64,000 nucleotides of DNA from Candidatus Phytoplasma meliae (lineage in GTDB: Bacteria > Bacillota_I > Bacilli_A > Acholeplasmatales > Acholeplasmataceae), in NCBI RefSeq assembly GCF_016876135.2, contig NZ_JACAOD020000001.1, positions 1 to 64,000 of the forward strand, read 5' to 3'. Numbering within the stretch: position 1 is the stretch's first letter; every line of letters begins with the position of its first letter. The translations under genes and the position numbers were made by a program. The notes below the pieces were generated by a model that was not told the origin of the DNA, did not search any database, and worked only from the letters and a program-made list of their open reading frames with translations. This document shows, one piece after another, positions 25,077 to 34,564 of this stretch.

Positions 25077-25625
25077 ATGAAAAAAGAAAATAACTTATTC
25101 CCATTAGACTACGCTAATATAACTGCTACCTTAATGAAAACATTTAACTATAAATCAGTAATGCAAGTCCCTAAAATAGATAAAATTGTGGTTAATATAG
25201 GGGTTGGCGATGCTATTTCCAACAGTAAAGTAATTGATGAAGTTGTGGAAGAAGTAAAATTATTAACTGGACAAAGCCCTGTTGTTACTAAAGCTAAAAA
25301 ATCTATTTCCAATTTTAAATTACGTGAAGGCATGCCTGTTGGAGTTAAAGTTACTTTAAGAGGAGCTCGTAAAGAAGCTTTTTTATATAAATTGACTTCC
25401 CTTGTTTTCCCTCGTGTAAGAGATTTTAGAGGTATTTCTGGAAAATCTTTTGATGGTCGTGGCAATTATGCCTTAGGACTAAAAGAACAAATAGTTTTCC
25501 CAGAGATCAATATTGATAAAGTTAAAAAAATTCGTGGTATGGACATTATTATTGTCACTACTGCTAAAAATAACGTTCAAGCCAAAAAGCTTTTAGAACT
25601 TTATGGCATGCCGTTTAAAAACTAA
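25077..25625 (+). CDS. rplE: 50S ribosomal protein L5
   Basis: The 182-residue product has [38 protein letters not shown] and [21 protein letters not shown], all conserved in L5, which binds 5S rRNA. AAGGAGAGC precedes the ATG. Confidence 0.96.
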   Translation: MKKENNLFPLDYANITATLMKTFNYKSVMQVPKIDKIVVNIGVGDAISNSKVIDEVVEEVKLLTGQSPVVTKAKKSISNFKLREGMPVGVKVTLRGARKEAFLYKLTSLVFPRVRDFRGISGKSFDGRGNYALGLKEQIVFPEINIDKVKKIRGMDIIIVTTAKNNVQAKKLLELYGMPFKN

Positions 25626-25639
25626 AGGAAAGATTATTT

Positions 25640-25909
25640 ATGGCTAAAAAATCAAAAATTGCAAAAGATAAAAAACAACGAGAATTAGTTTTGAAATATG
25701 CTGCATTGCGTTTAGAACTTAAAAAAAAAGCTGATTATGCTGCCTTATCTAAGATACCTGTCAAAGCATCTCCTGTTCGTTTAAAAAATAGAGATTCTAT
25801 TGATGGTCGTCCTCGAGGATATATTCGTAAATTTGGCATTTCCAGAATTAATTTTAGACAGTTAGCTCATGAAGGAAAGTTACCTGGCGTTAAAAAAACT
25901 AGTTGGTAA
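25640..25909 (+). CDS. rpsN: 30S ribosomal protein S14, cysteine-free type
   Basis: The 89-residue product is the longer, zinc-independent S14 form, lacking the CxxC pairs of the 61-residue type. [20 protein letters not shown] and [11 protein letters not shown] at the end are diagnostic. Confidence 0.95.
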   Translation: MAKKSKIAKDKKQRELVLKYAALRLELKKKADYAALSKIPVKASPVRLKNRDSIDGRPRGYIRKFGISRINFRQLAHEGKLPGVKKTSW

Positions 25910-25924
25910 AAAGGAGACTAAAAC

Positions 25925-26317
25925 ATGGTTATGACTGATCCTATTGCAGATATGTTAACACGGATTCGCAACGCTAATCAAATGTCGCATTTAAAAGTGT
26001 TAATTCCTGCTTCAAAGTTAAAATTAGAAATTTTATCAGTTTTAAAAAAAGAAGGTTTTATTAAAGATTTTTATTTACCTCAGTTATCTCGAGAAATAAT
26101 TGTTAGTTTAAAATATGCTTCCAATAAAGAAAAAGTTATTAAAGGTTTAAAAAGAGTTTCGAAACCAGGATTAAGAGTTTATGCATCAGCTGAACAATTA
26201 CCTAAAGTATTAAATGGTCTAGGAATAGCTTTGGTTTCTACTTCTAAAGGAATTTTAACCGATGCTCAAGCTCGTTTTTCCCAAATTGGCGGCGAAGTTT
26301 TAGCTTATGTTTGGTAA
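25925..26317 (+). CDS. rpsH: 30S ribosomal protein S8
   Basis: The 130-residue product has [17 protein letters not shown] at the start and [20 protein letters not shown], then VLAYVW at the end. AAAAAGGAG is 9 bases before ATG 25925; an ATG two codons later is the conventional start in some relatives. Confidence 0.95.
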   Translation: MVMTDPIADMLTRIRNANQMSHLKVLIPASKLKLEILSVLKKEGFIKDFYLPQLSREIIVSLKYASNKEKVIKGLKRVSKPGLRVYASAEQLPKVLNGLGIALVSTSKGILTDAQARFSQIGGEVLAYVW

Positions 26318-26339
26318 AAACAATTAAAGGAGAAAATTT

Positions 26340-26894
26340 ATGTCTCGCGTAGGAAATAAAGTAATTGCAATCCCTGATGCGGTTACAATGGACATTCAAG
26401 ATAATAATCTTATCTCAGTAAAAGGTCCAAAAGGTCAATTATCATACCAATTTAATCGTAGATTAAAAATTACTAATGAAAATCAAGTTGTTACAGTTGC
26501 TCGTCCTAATGATGATATTTTTATGAAAAAAATTCATGGTACTACCAGAGCTTTATTAGCCAACATGGTGGAAGGCGTAAGTAAAGGTTTTCAAAAAACT
26601 TTAAAAATTATTGGGTTAGCTTATCGTGCTCAAATTAAAGATAAACAACTTATTTTATCTTTAGGTTTCTCTCATACTGTCAGTGTTACTATTCCTGATA
26701 ATCTTGAAGTTGCCGTTAATCAAAATACAGAAATCGTGATCAAAGGCATTGATAAACAACTTGTTGGTGAATTCGCTGCTAAAAACGTAAAATTACGTAA
26801 ACCAGAACCTTATAAAGGCAAAGGAATCCGTTATGTGGGGCAATATGTTCGTCAAAAAGCAGGTAAAAGTGCTAAAAAAACCAGAAAGGACTAA
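26340..26894 (+). CDS. rplF: 50S ribosomal protein L6
   Basis: The 184-residue product starts MSRVGNKVI and has KGPKGQLSY, the middle VEGVSKGFQKTLKIIGLAYRA and the end KPEPYKGKGIRYVGQYVRQKAGK. AAAGGAGAA precedes the ATG. Confidence 0.96.
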   Translation: MSRVGNKVIAIPDAVTMDIQDNNLISVKGPKGQLSYQFNRRLKITNENQVVTVARPNDDIFMKKIHGTTRALLANMVEGVSKGFQKTLKIIGLAYRAQIKDKQLILSLGFSHTVSVTIPDNLEVAVNQNTEIVIKGIDKQLVGEFAAKNVKLRKPEPYKGKGIRYVGQYVRQKAGKSAKKTRKD

Positions 26895-26904
26895 CAATTA
26901 AGTT

Positions 26905-27258
26905 ATGATAACTAAACAATCTTCAAATGTGTTACGTAAAAAACGTCATTTGCGTCTACGAAAAATTGTTATAGGAAGCCAACAACGACCGCGTTTAAAT
27001 ATTTTTAGATCGAATAAATTTATTTATGTTCAATTAATTGATGACCATGCGCAAAACACTTTATGTAGTGTCCACAGTAAAGAAACTAGTATTTCTGGTG
27101 CTAATATTAAAGCGGCTCAAGCAGTTGGCACTTTGATCGCTAAAAAAGCTTTAGCCCAAGGCATTAAGAATATTGTTTTTGATCGCTCTGGCTATTTGTA
27201 TCATGGCAAAATCAAGGCTTTAGCTGAAGCTTGTCGTCATTCTGGACTAGAGTTTTAA
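26905..27258 (+). CDS. rplR: 50S ribosomal protein L18
   Basis: The 117-residue product has RLRKIVIGSQQRPRLNIFRS, KAAQAVGTLIAKKA and FDRSGYLYHGKIKALAEACR. L18 binds 5S rRNA with L5. The Shine-Dalgarno site (AGAAAGGA) lies inside the end of rplF, about 14 bases before the start. Confidence 0.95.
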   Translation: MITKQSSNVLRKKRHLRLRKIVIGSQQRPRLNIFRSNKFIYVQLIDDHAQNTLCSVHSKETSISGANIKAAQAVGTLIAKKALAQGIKNIVFDRSGYLYHGKIKALAEACRHSGLEF

Positions 27259-27271
27259 AGGAGAGAACTAG

Positions 27272-27787
27272 ATGAAAACAATAAAAAAAGAATTTGTTAA
27301 AAAGACGTCTCTTTTTGAGGAAAAAGTCGTTAAAATTAATCGTATTACTAAAGTAGTTAAAGGTGGGCGCCGTTTTCGTTTCTCTGTTTTAGTTGCTGTC
27401 GGCGATAAAAAAGGTCAAATTGGATTTGCCACTGCTAAAGCCCAAGAGATTGTTGACGCTATTAAAAAAGCTTCGGCTAAAGCTAAAAAACATTTAATGC
27501 ATATTCCTCTTGTAGGTACTACTATTCCTCATGATACTATTGGTCGTTTTGGAGCTTCGAAATTTTTTTTAAAACCCGCTTCTAAAGGAACTGGTATTGT
27601 TGCCGGGGGAACAGCTGCTAGAGCTATTTTAGAACTAGTCGGTATTCATGATGTCTTAACTAAAACTTTTGGCTCACGCACTTCTATTAATGTGTTAAGA
27701 GCTGTAATGGATGGATTACAAAGTTTAAGAACTAAAGAAGAAGTGGCTAAATTAAGAGGAATTACTTTAGCCAAAAAAGAACGATGA
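27272..27787 (+). CDS. rpsE: 30S ribosomal protein S5
   Basis: The 171-residue product has the double-stranded RNA-binding motif ([21 protein letters not shown]) and the C-terminal [20 protein letters not shown] followed by AGG. S5 is important for decoding accuracy. The stop overlaps rpmD by 4 bases. Confidence 0.96.
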   Translation: MKTIKKEFVKKTSLFEEKVVKINRITKVVKGGRRFRFSVLVAVGDKKGQIGFATAKAQEIVDAIKKASAKAKKHLMHIPLVGTTIPHDTIGRFGASKFFLKPASKGTGIVAGGTAARAILELVGIHDVLTKTFGSRTSINVLRAVMDGLQSLRTKEEVAKLRGITLAKKER

Positions 27788-27981
27788 AACTAAAAATTAC
27801 TTTAATTAAAAGTTTAATTACTTGTCGTGATAATCAAATCAAAACAGCTTATGCTTTAGGTTTGAAAAAAATCAATAGTCAAGTAATAAAAGATGATACT
27901 CCAGCCATCAATGGAATGCTTAAAACCATTAGTCATCTTATTTCAGTTCAAAAAATTTTGAATACTAAGGAGGAAGCATAA
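27784..27981 (+). CDS. rpmD: 50S ribosomal protein L30
   Basis: The 65-residue product has the L30 pattern [20 protein letters not shown] followed by [11 protein letters not shown]. It starts on the ATGA overlap with rpsE and its stop shares one base with the rplO start. Confidence 0.92.
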   Translation: MKLKITLIKSLITCRDNQIKTAYALGLKKINSQVIKDDTPAINGMLKTISHLISVQKILNTKEEA

Positions 27982-28418
27982 TGTTGCATACCATCAAACC
28001 TGTTAAAGCGGCACGTAAAACAACTAAACGTTTAGGTCGTGGTCCTGGTAGTGGCACTGGTAAAACTTCGGGTAAAGGGCATAAAGGTCAATTAGCTCGT
28101 TCTGGTAAAACTCTTCGACCCGGTTTTGAAGGCGGTCAAATCCCTTTTTTTCAAAGAATTCCAAAAAGAGGCTTTCATAATCCTTTTCACAAAAAATATG
28201 CTCTTTTGAATTTAAAAACTTTGCAAAACTTTGAAGAAGACACTTTGGTTACTCCTCAATTATTGGTAAATCAAAAAATCATTAAAGATCCATTATGTGG
28301 TATTAAAGTTCTTGCGCAAGGAATTTTAACTAAAAGATTGGTTGTTCAAGCTTCTAAATTTTCTAGTAAAGCTAAAGCAGCTATTTTAGCAGTTGGTGGA
28401 AAAATAGAGGTTATTTAA
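27981..28418 (+). CDS. rplO: 50S ribosomal protein L15
   Basis: The 145-residue product has the Gly-rich GRGPGSGTGKTSGKGHKGQ and GFEGGQIPFFQRIPKRGF typical of L15. AAGGAGGAAGC precedes the ATG. secY follows with one base between stop and start. Confidence 0.95.
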   Translation: MLHTIKPVKAARKTTKRLGRGPGSGTGKTSGKGHKGQLARSGKTLRPGFEGGQIPFFQRIPKRGFHNPFHKKYALLNLKTLQNFEEDTLVTPQLLVNQKIIKDPLCGIKVLAQGILTKRLVVQASKFSSKAKAAILAVGGKIEVI

Positions 28419-28419
28419 A

Positions 28420-29679
28420 ATGAAAGGGAAATTAAAATTAATTTTAGGTAACCCTAAAGTTATTTTTCAAATCTTATTTACTTTATTTATTCTTTTTCTT
28501 TTTAAAGTAGGTGGTGATATCGATTTACCTTTAATTCCTAAAGGAATTGACGTCCTACGTCTCCCTTGGATGCCATTTAGCAAAACTCCACTTTGGAAAC
28601 TCTTTGGATTAGGCATTTATCCTTATATTACTGCTTCGATTGTAGTGCAGTTTTTACAAAAACTTTTACCCCTTTGTCGCGAATGGAAAGAACAAGGACA
28701 AATGGGCAAACGTAAGCTTAATCTGCTAACTCGTGTTTTAGCTATGTTGTTTGTTTTCGGACAAACTTTTAGTTATTTAAATGCGTATAATCGTAGCTTA
28801 AATGCGTATAATCGTAGCTTTTCGATTGTGCTACCACCCATTTCTACCCTTCATTGCTTTTTAATTGCTTTAATGGCAGCTGCTGGGTGCGCCCTTTTAA
28901 TTTGGTTTTCAGATTTAATTAATTCTAAAGGAGTTGGTAACGGAACTTCCATTTTAATTATGGCATCTATGAGTGGTAATTTGATCGACTCTTTAAAAGA
29001 AATGCATCAAAAGTATTTAGTCGATTACAACATTGAAAAGCTTCTTATATTCGCTGGTGTCTTATCTATTTTACTTGTATTTTTAATTTTAACTGTTGTT
29101 GTACAAACAACTTCTTTAAAAATACCAGTTCATTATGCCCGCAATCAAGCTCACACACGAGGAAAAAGCTATATTCCTTTCAAAATTAATACTGCTGGAG
29201 TAATGCCTTTAATTTTGACATCAGCTTTATTACAACCTTTTCAATTTTTAGCACAAGTGATTGGAAATGAATCGTTTAAATATTTGGTAAATTACTTTAA
29301 TACTCCTAAAATTATTAATTTTGCTTTTGCCCTTCAGATTGTGTTAATTGTTGTATTTTCCTTTTTTTCCGCTTTTATGAATGTTAATCCTGAAGATATT
29401 TCAGAACATTTATCAAAACAAGATGCTTATCTTGCGGGTTTAAGACCTGGAGAACAAACAACTAATTATCTTTCTTCTCTTTTGTTTAAAATTACTACTC
29501 TAGGAACTATTTTTTTTGTTTCCCTTGTTACTATCCCTTATCTTATGGATACATTTTTAGGATTGAAACAAATGAAATTAGGAGGAACTAGTTTACTAAT
29601 TATCGTTAGTGTTGCAATCGAAACTATTCAACGTATTATGGCTACTGCTAATAAAAAAGAATATGCAAAATTATTGTAA
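28420..29679 (+). CDS. secY: Protein translocase channel subunit SecY
   Basis: SecY forms the membrane channel of the Sec system, the route expected for the exported proteins of this window. The 419-residue product has about ten membrane helices, GLGIYPYITASIVVQFLQ (about 67-84), the cytoplasmic loop with GKSYIPFKINTAGVMPLI, and the end TSLLIIVSVAIETIQRI. The loop at about 119-133 contains a perfect in-frame 21-base duplication (LNAYNRS twice). It lies in the spc operon directly after rplO. secY is widely used to type phytoplasma strains. Confidence 0.96.
   Translation: MKGKLKLILGNPKVIFQILFTLFILFLFKVGGDIDLPLIPKGIDVLRLPWMPFSKTPLWKLFGLGIYPYITASIVVQFLQKLLPLCREWKEQGQMGKRKLNLLTRVLAMLFVFGQTFSYLNAYNRSLNAYNRSFSIVLPPISTLHCFLIALMAAAGCALLIWFSDLINSKGVGNGTSILIMASMSGNLIDSLKEMHQKYLVDYNIEKLLIFAGVLSILLVFLILTVVVQTTSLKIPVHYARNQAHTRGKSYIPFKINTAGVMPLILTSALLQPFQFLAQVIGNESFKYLVNYFNTPKIINFAFALQIVLIVVFSFFSAFMNVNPEDISEHLSKQDAYLAGLRPGEQTTNYLSSLLFKITTLGTIFFVSLVTIPYLMDTFLGLKQMKLGGTSLLIIVSVAIETIQRIMATANKKEYAKLL
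28777..28818 (+). repeat. Perfect tandem duplication of 21 bases inside secY
   Basis: The unit TTAAATGCGTATAATCGTAG plus C occurs twice in direct contact and adds seven residues (LNAYNRS) in frame. Confidence 0.95.
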
Positions 29680-29698
29680 TAAGGTAGGCAAAAGAACC

Positions 29699-30349
29699 AT
29701 GATATTAATATTATTAGGGCCTCCCGGAATTGGAAAAGGGACCCAAGCTGCTGTTTTATCAGATGCTTTAAAACTTCATCATGTTGCTACAGGTGATATT
29801 TTTCGTAAGAATTTTAAAGAAAAAACTCAATTAGGAGTATCAAGTAAAAGCTTTATTTCGCAAGGACTTTTAGTTCCTGATGATATCACTAATCAAATGA
29901 TTGCCAATTATTTATCAACTACACCCCTGTCTAAAGATTTTTTATTAGATGGTTTTCCAAGAAATGTGTTTCAAGCGCGTTTTTTAGACCGTTTTTTTCA
30001 AGAATCACATTTACTTTTAACTAAAGTTATTTATTTTAATGCTGGCACTCAAGATTTGATGAATAGAATCATTGGTCGTAGAATATGTCCTTTGTGTGGT
30101 AAAGTTTATCACTTAAACAATATCCCTCCTCAAGTTCCAGGAGTTTGTGATAAAGATCAAAAAGCATTAATTCAAAGAACAGATGATAAACCAGAAACTT
30201 TTTTAAAACGTTTAAAAGTCTTTAATCAAGAAACTTTGCCTTTAGTTGAATATTATCGACAAAAAAATCAACTTTTTGAAGTTGATGGGATGCAAAACAT
30301 TGATCAGGTAACTCAAATGATTTTAAAAGTTTTGGAAATTAAAAAATAA
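29699..30349 (+). CDS. adk: Adenylate kinase
   Basis: Adk converts ATP and AMP to two ADP. ATG 29699 gives MILILLGPPGIGKGTQAAVL, the family start with P-loop GPPGIGKGT, and 216 residues. An upstream in-frame ATG at 29609 lies inside secY and is rejected. The LID domain has CPLC...C..D (ICPLCGKVYH, VCDKDQ), the Cys3-Asp zinc site of Gram-positive types. DGFPR (about 82-86) binds AMP. Its stop overlaps the map start by one base. Confidence 0.95.
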   Translation: MILILLGPPGIGKGTQAAVLSDALKLHHVATGDIFRKNFKEKTQLGVSSKSFISQGLLVPDDITNQMIANYLSTTPLSKDFLLDGFPRNVFQARFLDRFFQESHLLLTKVIYFNAGTQDLMNRIIGRRICPLCGKVYHLNNIPPQVPGVCDKDQKALIQRTDDKPETFLKRLKVFNQETLPLVEYYRQKNQLFEVDGMQNIDQVTQMILKVLEIKK

Positions 30350-31092
30350 TGATTACCATTAAAAAACCTCATGAAATTATGTTAATGCGCCAAGCAGGCA
30401 ATCTTTTACAACAAGCTCATAAAATGCTTGCTTCTTTAATTGTTCCGGGTATAACTACTCATAAAATTAATTTATTAGTGCAAGAATTTTATCAACAAAA
30501 TAGCGTTACTTCTGCTTTTAAAGGTTATCATGGTTTCCCTCAGTATGTTTGTACTTCTGTTAATGAAGTGGTAGTCCACGGCATCCCCTCTCCCAATCTT
30601 TTGTTAAAGTCAGGAGATATTGTGACAGTAGACTTAGGGATTAGCTATCAAGGTTATTATGCTGATTGTGCTTATACTTATGCTGTTGGCTCCATCGCTT
30701 CTCAAGTGCAACAACTTATTACTTTGACTCAAGCAGCTTTATTACAAAGTCTTGTGCAAATTAAACCGAATAATCATTTTTCTGACATTTCCCATGCTAT
30801 CCAAACATTTGCCAAGCAACATCATTTAGGGATTGTTAAAGATTTTACAGGACATGGCATCGGTAAAGCTTTGCACGAAGAACCTTACATTCCTAATTTC
30901 GGTGAACCACATCAAGGACCTATTCTTCAAGAAGGGATGACCTTTTGCGTGGAACCGATGTTAACATTAGGGAGTCCAGAAGTCCAAGTTTTAGCTGATA
31001 ATTGGACTGTTGTCACTATTGATAAAAGCTTGAGCGCTCATTTTGAACATACAATCTTAGTTACTGCTACAGGATATGAAATTTTAGCTTAA
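30349..31092 (+). CDS. map: Methionine aminopeptidase type I
   Basis: The 247-residue enzyme removes the N-terminal Met from new proteins. Metal ligands are in VDLGISYQGYYADCAYTYAVG (two Asp), GHGIGKALHE (His), FCVEPML (Glu) and AHFEHTILVT (Glu). A His in GYHGFPQYVCTSVNEVVVHG is also conserved. Gene order adk-map-infA-rpmJ follows the Firmicutes operon. Confidence 0.95.
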   Translation: MITIKKPHEIMLMRQAGNLLQQAHKMLASLIVPGITTHKINLLVQEFYQQNSVTSAFKGYHGFPQYVCTSVNEVVVHGIPSPNLLLKSGDIVTVDLGISYQGYYADCAYTYAVGSIASQVQQLITLTQAALLQSLVQIKPNNHFSDISHAIQTFAKQHHLGIVKDFTGHGIGKALHEEPYIPNFGEPHQGPILQEGMTFCVEPMLTLGSPEVQVLADNWTVVTIDKSLSAHFEHTILVTATGYEILA

Positions 31093-31131
31093 TGTTCAAA
31101 AATAAATTAACAAATTAAAGGAATTCTTTAA

Positions 31132-31350
31132 ATGTCAAAAACCAATATTATTGAAATGGAAGCTATTATTGTTAAAGTTTTGCCTAATGCTAAATTTATA
31201 GTAGAACTTCCCAATAAAAAAACGATCACCGCTTATGTTTCTGGTAAAATACGTATCAACCATATACGTATTTTACCTGGTGCTAAAGTAAAAATTGAAT
31301 TATCACCATATGATCCAACTATCGCTCGTATAACGTATCGTTTTAAGTAA
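31132..31350 (+). CDS. infA: Translation initiation factor IF-1
   Basis: The 72-residue OB-fold protein has [20 protein letters not shown] and [18 protein letters not shown], typical for IF-1, which occupies the 30S A site during initiation. AAAGGAATTC precedes the ATG. Confidence 0.94.
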   Translation: MSKTNIIEMEAIIVKVLPNAKFIVELPNKKTITAYVSGKIRINHIRILPGAKVKIELSPYDPTIARITYRFK

Positions 31351-31361
31351 GGAGAAAAAAT

Positions 31362-31478
31362 ATGAAAGTTAGAGCATCAGTTAAAAAACGTAGTGAAGAC
31401 GATATTATTGTTCGTCGTAAAGGGCGTGTTTATGTTATTAATAAAAAAAATCGTCGACACAATCAAAGACAAGGATAA
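31362..31478 (+). CDS. rpmJ: 50S ribosomal protein L36, cysteine-free form
   Basis: The 38-residue product [20 protein letters not shown], then [18 protein letters not shown], is clearly L36. All zinc ligands of the usual form (three Cys and a His) are replaced or displaced, so it should not bind zinc. AAGGAG precedes the ATG at a good distance. Confidence 0.93.
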   Translation: MKVRASVKKRSEDDIIVRRKGRVYVINKKNRRHNQRQG

Positions 31479-31495
31479 ATTAAAAGGAGATCTTT

Positions 31496-31861
31496 ATGGC
31501 GCGAATTGCAGGAATAGATATTCCCAATGACAAAAGAGTAGTAATTGCTTTGACTTACATTTATGGTTTAGGTAATAAATTATCTCAAAAAATTGTAACC
31601 GAATTAAATATTGATCAAAATATTAGAGTTAAAAATTTAACAGAACAGCAATTATCGGCTTTACGTAGCGAAATTACTAAGTATAATGTTGAAGGAGATC
31701 TTCGACGTGAAGTTACTTTAAATATTAAGCGTTTGATGGAAATTGGCGCTTATCGTGGATTGCGCCATCGTAGAGGATTGCCTGTAAGAGGCCAAAAAAC
31801 AAGAAATAACGCTCATACTGTTAAAGGCAAGCCAAAAGCAATTGCTGGTAAGAAAAAATAA
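31496..31861 (+). CDS. rpsM: 30S ribosomal protein S13
   Basis: The 121-residue product starts [15 protein letters not shown] and has [19 protein letters not shown], then RNNAHT, diagnostic for S13 in the 30S head. AAAAGGAG precedes the ATG. Confidence 0.96.
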   Translation: MARIAGIDIPNDKRVVIALTYIYGLGNKLSQKIVTELNIDQNIRVKNLTEQQLSALRSEITKYNVEGDLRREVTLNIKRLMEIGAYRGLRHRRGLPVRGQKTRNNAHTVKGKPKAIAGKKK

Positions 31862-31876
31862 CAAAGGAGAAAGGCA

Positions 31877-32263
31877 ATGGCAAAAAAAAGAAATACCAAA
31901 CGGAAAATTAAAAAAAATGTTCCTTTGGGAATTGCACACATCCACACAAACTATAATAACACTATTATAACGATTACAGATCTTCATGGTAATGCTATTA
32001 CTTGGAGTAGTGCTGGAGCTTTAGGATTTAAAGGTAGTCGTAAATCAACACCTTTTGCTGCTCAATTAGCCGCAGAAGCAGTAGCAAAAGCAGCTATGGA
32101 ACACGGAATGGTTAAGGTAGAAGCCTTTGTGACAGGACCTGGACCCGGGAGAGAAGCATCTATTCGTTCTTTGCAAGCATCAGGATTAGAAATAACTGCT
32201 ATTAAAGATGTTACTGCAGTCCCTCATAATGGGTGTCGATCTCCAAAACTTCCTAGAGGATAA
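31877..32263 (+). CDS. rpsK: 30S ribosomal protein S11
   Basis: The 128-residue product has [40 protein letters not shown] and the end [17 protein letters not shown]11 lies in the 30S platform. AAAGGAGAAAGG precedes the start. Confidence 0.96.
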   Translation: MAKKRNTKRKIKKNVPLGIAHIHTNYNNTIITITDLHGNAITWSSAGALGFKGSRKSTPFAAQLAAEAVAKAAMEHGMVKVEAFVTGPGPGREASIRSLQASGLEITAIKDVTAVPHNGCRSPKLPRG

Positions 32264-32295
32264 GCAAATTTTGTTTGAAATTTTAAGGAGCGATT

Positions 32296-33288
32296 ATGAA
32301 AAATCTTAAATTTACGAAACCTTTTTATATTGAAGAAATTGATGAAAGTCTTTGTTTTGGTAAATTTATCATTCAACCTTTAACAAGTGGTTATGTTATT
32401 ACTCTTGGCAACCCTTTAAGAAGAATTTTATTATCTTCTTTACCTGGAACCGCTATTGTTAATGTTAAGATTGAGGGAGTAGAACAAGAATTTACTACTA
32501 TTCCTGGCGTTTATGAAGATGTCATGAGTATTATTTTAAATTTGAAAAAAATTGTTTTCAAAGTTGATGATGAATCTAATGATTTTGAAGAAAAATTAGT
32601 AATTTCTCTTTCAGGACCACAACGCGTTACAGCAGCAGCCTTTCAATTGCCTACAGGTGTTTATGTAGTGAACCCTGATCATCATATTGCCACTATTTCT
32701 TCTGATATTAACTTTCATATGACAGTTACCATTAAAAAAGGAATTGGTTACGTTAACGCTAAAGAAAATAAAATTCATAGTAAAAATCAAATAGGTGTTA
32801 TCGCCATTGATTCTTTATTTACTCCAGTTGTCAATGTTGCTTATCAAGTAGAAAAAAAATTAGGCAATAAAGAGGCATTAATTATGGAAATAACTACTAA
32901 TGGAGCTCTTTTAGCTAAAGAAGCGTTAGCAACAGCAGCTAAAATTTTAGTAGAGCATTTTAACCTCATAGTTGAATTAAGTCAAAAAGTACCTCAAGTA
33001 GAATTTATTACCGAGAATAAACCTGAAGCTCATAATTATGTGCTTGATTTGGAAATCGAACAATTAGATTTATCAGTTAGACTTTTTAATAGCTTGAAAA
33101 GAGCAGGCATTAATACAGTTGCTTCTTTAGTAAAATTAAGTGAAAAAGAAGTGATCAAACTGAAAAGTTTAGGTCGTAAATCATTTCAAGAATTAAAAGA
33201 TAAGTTTTTAGAATATGGTTTAGAATTTAATGATTATTTAAAAGAAGCTTTGCATCACGGTTTTGATGAAGACAAAGATACAAATTAG
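32296..33288 (+). CDS. rpoA: RNA polymerase alpha subunit
   Basis: The 330-residue product has both domains. The N-terminal dimerisation domain contains GNPLRRILLSSLPG (about 38-51). The C-terminal domain (about 250-325) has the helix-hairpin-helix LFNSLKRAGINTVASLVKLS and KLKSLGRKSFQELKDKF, which binds upstream promoter DNA and regulators. AAGGAGCG precedes the ATG. Confidence 0.96.
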   Translation: MKNLKFTKPFYIEEIDESLCFGKFIIQPLTSGYVITLGNPLRRILLSSLPGTAIVNVKIEGVEQEFTTIPGVYEDVMSIILNLKKIVFKVDDESNDFEEKLVISLSGPQRVTAAAFQLPTGVYVVNPDHHIATISSDINFHMTVTIKKGIGYVNAKENKIHSKNQIGVIAIDSLFTPVVNVAYQVEKKLGNKEALIMEITTNGALLAKEALATAAKILVEHFNLIVELSQKVPQVEFITENKPEAHNYVLDLEIEQLDLSVRLFNSLKRAGINTVASLVKLSEKEVIKLKSLGRKSFQELKDKFLEYGLEFNDYLKEALHHGFDEDKDTN

Positions 33289-33309
33289 AAAGGACGAATG
33301 TAGATTATT

Positions 33310-33666
33310 ATGTCTTTTAGCAAATTAGGGCGCAATAAATCTCAAAGAAGAGCTTTATTAAGAACTTTAATGACTGATTTAATCATCCAAGAACAAATTA
33401 TTACAACTGAATCCAAAGCAAAAGAATTACAAAAATTAGCTGATAAAATGGTTACCTTAGCCAAAAAAGGAACTCTTCACACAAGACGTCAAGCCGTAAG
33501 ACATCTTTTTGATGAAAAAATTAACGAAGAAACTACTGTTTTACAAAAATTATTTCAAAAAATCGCTTCTCAATATGTTAATTGTCAAGGTGGATATACT
33601 AGGGTTATTAAAACAGTTCCTCGTCGTGGCGATGGAGCACCTATGGCAATTATTGCTTTTGTTTGA
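33310..33666 (+). CDS. rplQ: 50S ribosomal protein L17
   Basis: The 118-residue product begins [20 protein letters not shown] and has [20 protein letters not shown], with [18 protein letters not shown] at the end. It closes the alpha section, and a terminator hairpin follows. Confidence 0.95.
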   Translation: MSFSKLGRNKSQRRALLRTLMTDLIIQEQIITTESKAKELQKLADKMVTLAKKGTLHTRRQAVRHLFDEKINEETTVLQKLFQKIASQYVNCQGGYTRVIKTVPRRGDGAPMAIIAFV

Positions 33667-33714
33667 TTTTTTATTTCTTGACTTAACTTTATCTTATCTA
33701 TTTTTTTAATAATG

Positions 33715-33742
33715 GCTTTCTTAAATACTAAGAAAGCTTTTT
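33715..33742 (+). terminator. Terminator of the S10-spc-alpha operon
   Basis: GCTTTCTT pairs with AAGAAAGC around a 7-base loop, followed by six T. Confidence 0.8.
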
Positions 33743-33805
33743 TATAGTTTATGAGCGAATTAAATGTGATTTAAAAACTTAGAATTCCTTAATAAGGAGG
33801 CCTTT

Positions 33806-34537
33806 TTGCAGTATTTTTGCTATAAGTTAATTTTAAGTTATGATGGTACTTGTTATTGTGGCTATCAAAAACAACCTCAAGTTACTACCATTCAACAAAC
33901 ATTAGAAAATGCTTTAAAATTAATGACTCACCAAAATATTGATACTTTTGCAGCTAGTAGAACTGATAAAGGGGTTCATGCTCGGGGACAAATTGTTCAT
34001 TTTAAAACCCCTTTTTTTATTGAACCTAAACGTTTTAAAAACACACTTAATCATCTTTTACCACAAGATATTAGAGTCAAAAACATGCAAACTATATCTT
34101 CTACCTTTCATGCTCGTTATTTGGCAAAATCTAAAGTTTATCAATATTTTTTTTCTAAACAACCGCTTAATGCTTTTAATTATCGTTTTCAAGTTTTTAT
34201 CCCCGATCTTGATTTTGATAAAATTAAATTACCCCTTCATTTAATCCAAGGGCAACATGATTTTACTTCTTTTACTAACGAAAAACAATCTAAAAACTTT
34301 TATAAAACGATTTTTCATACTTTTATGAAAGAAACCGCACAACAATATATTTTGTTTTTTCATGGTGATGGTTTTTTAAAGTATATGGTTCGTTTTTTAG
34401 TAGGGAGTTTGATTGAAATTGGTAAAAATAGGATGTCTTTAGACTTTTTCCAAGCTATGTTATTGCGACAAACTCATATTAAAGCAACTTTGTTGGCACC
34501 TGCTAAAGGGTTGTTTTTAAAAAAAATCTTTTATTAA
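33806..34537 (+). CDS. truA: tRNA pseudouridine(38-40) synthase
   Basis: TruA makes pseudouridine at positions 38-40 of tRNA. TTG 33806 follows AATAAGGAGG directly and gives 243 residues. The catalytic Asp is at about residue 54 in ASRTDKGVHARGQ. YDGTCYCGYQKQP near the start and HDFTSFTNE are family stretches. The start codon TTG with so strong a Shine-Dalgarno site leaves little doubt. It begins a run of translation and nucleotide genes to der. Confidence 0.93.
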   Translation: MQYFCYKLILSYDGTCYCGYQKQPQVTTIQQTLENALKLMTHQNIDTFAASRTDKGVHARGQIVHFKTPFFIEPKRFKNTLNHLLPQDIRVKNMQTISSTFHARYLAKSKVYQYFFSKQPLNAFNYRFQVFIPDLDFDKIKLPLHLIQGQHDFTSFTNEKQSKNFYKTIFHTFMKETAQQYILFFHGDGFLKYMVRFLVGSLIEIGKNRMSLDFFQAMLLRQTHIKATLLAPAKGLFLKKIFY

Positions 34538-34564
34538 AATAAAAAAGGAGAGTGGATAATTGTT

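Noticed and set aside
33939..34244. Second frame inside truA
   Set aside because: It is the shadow of a clear pseudouridine synthase frame and has no Shine-Dalgarno site.
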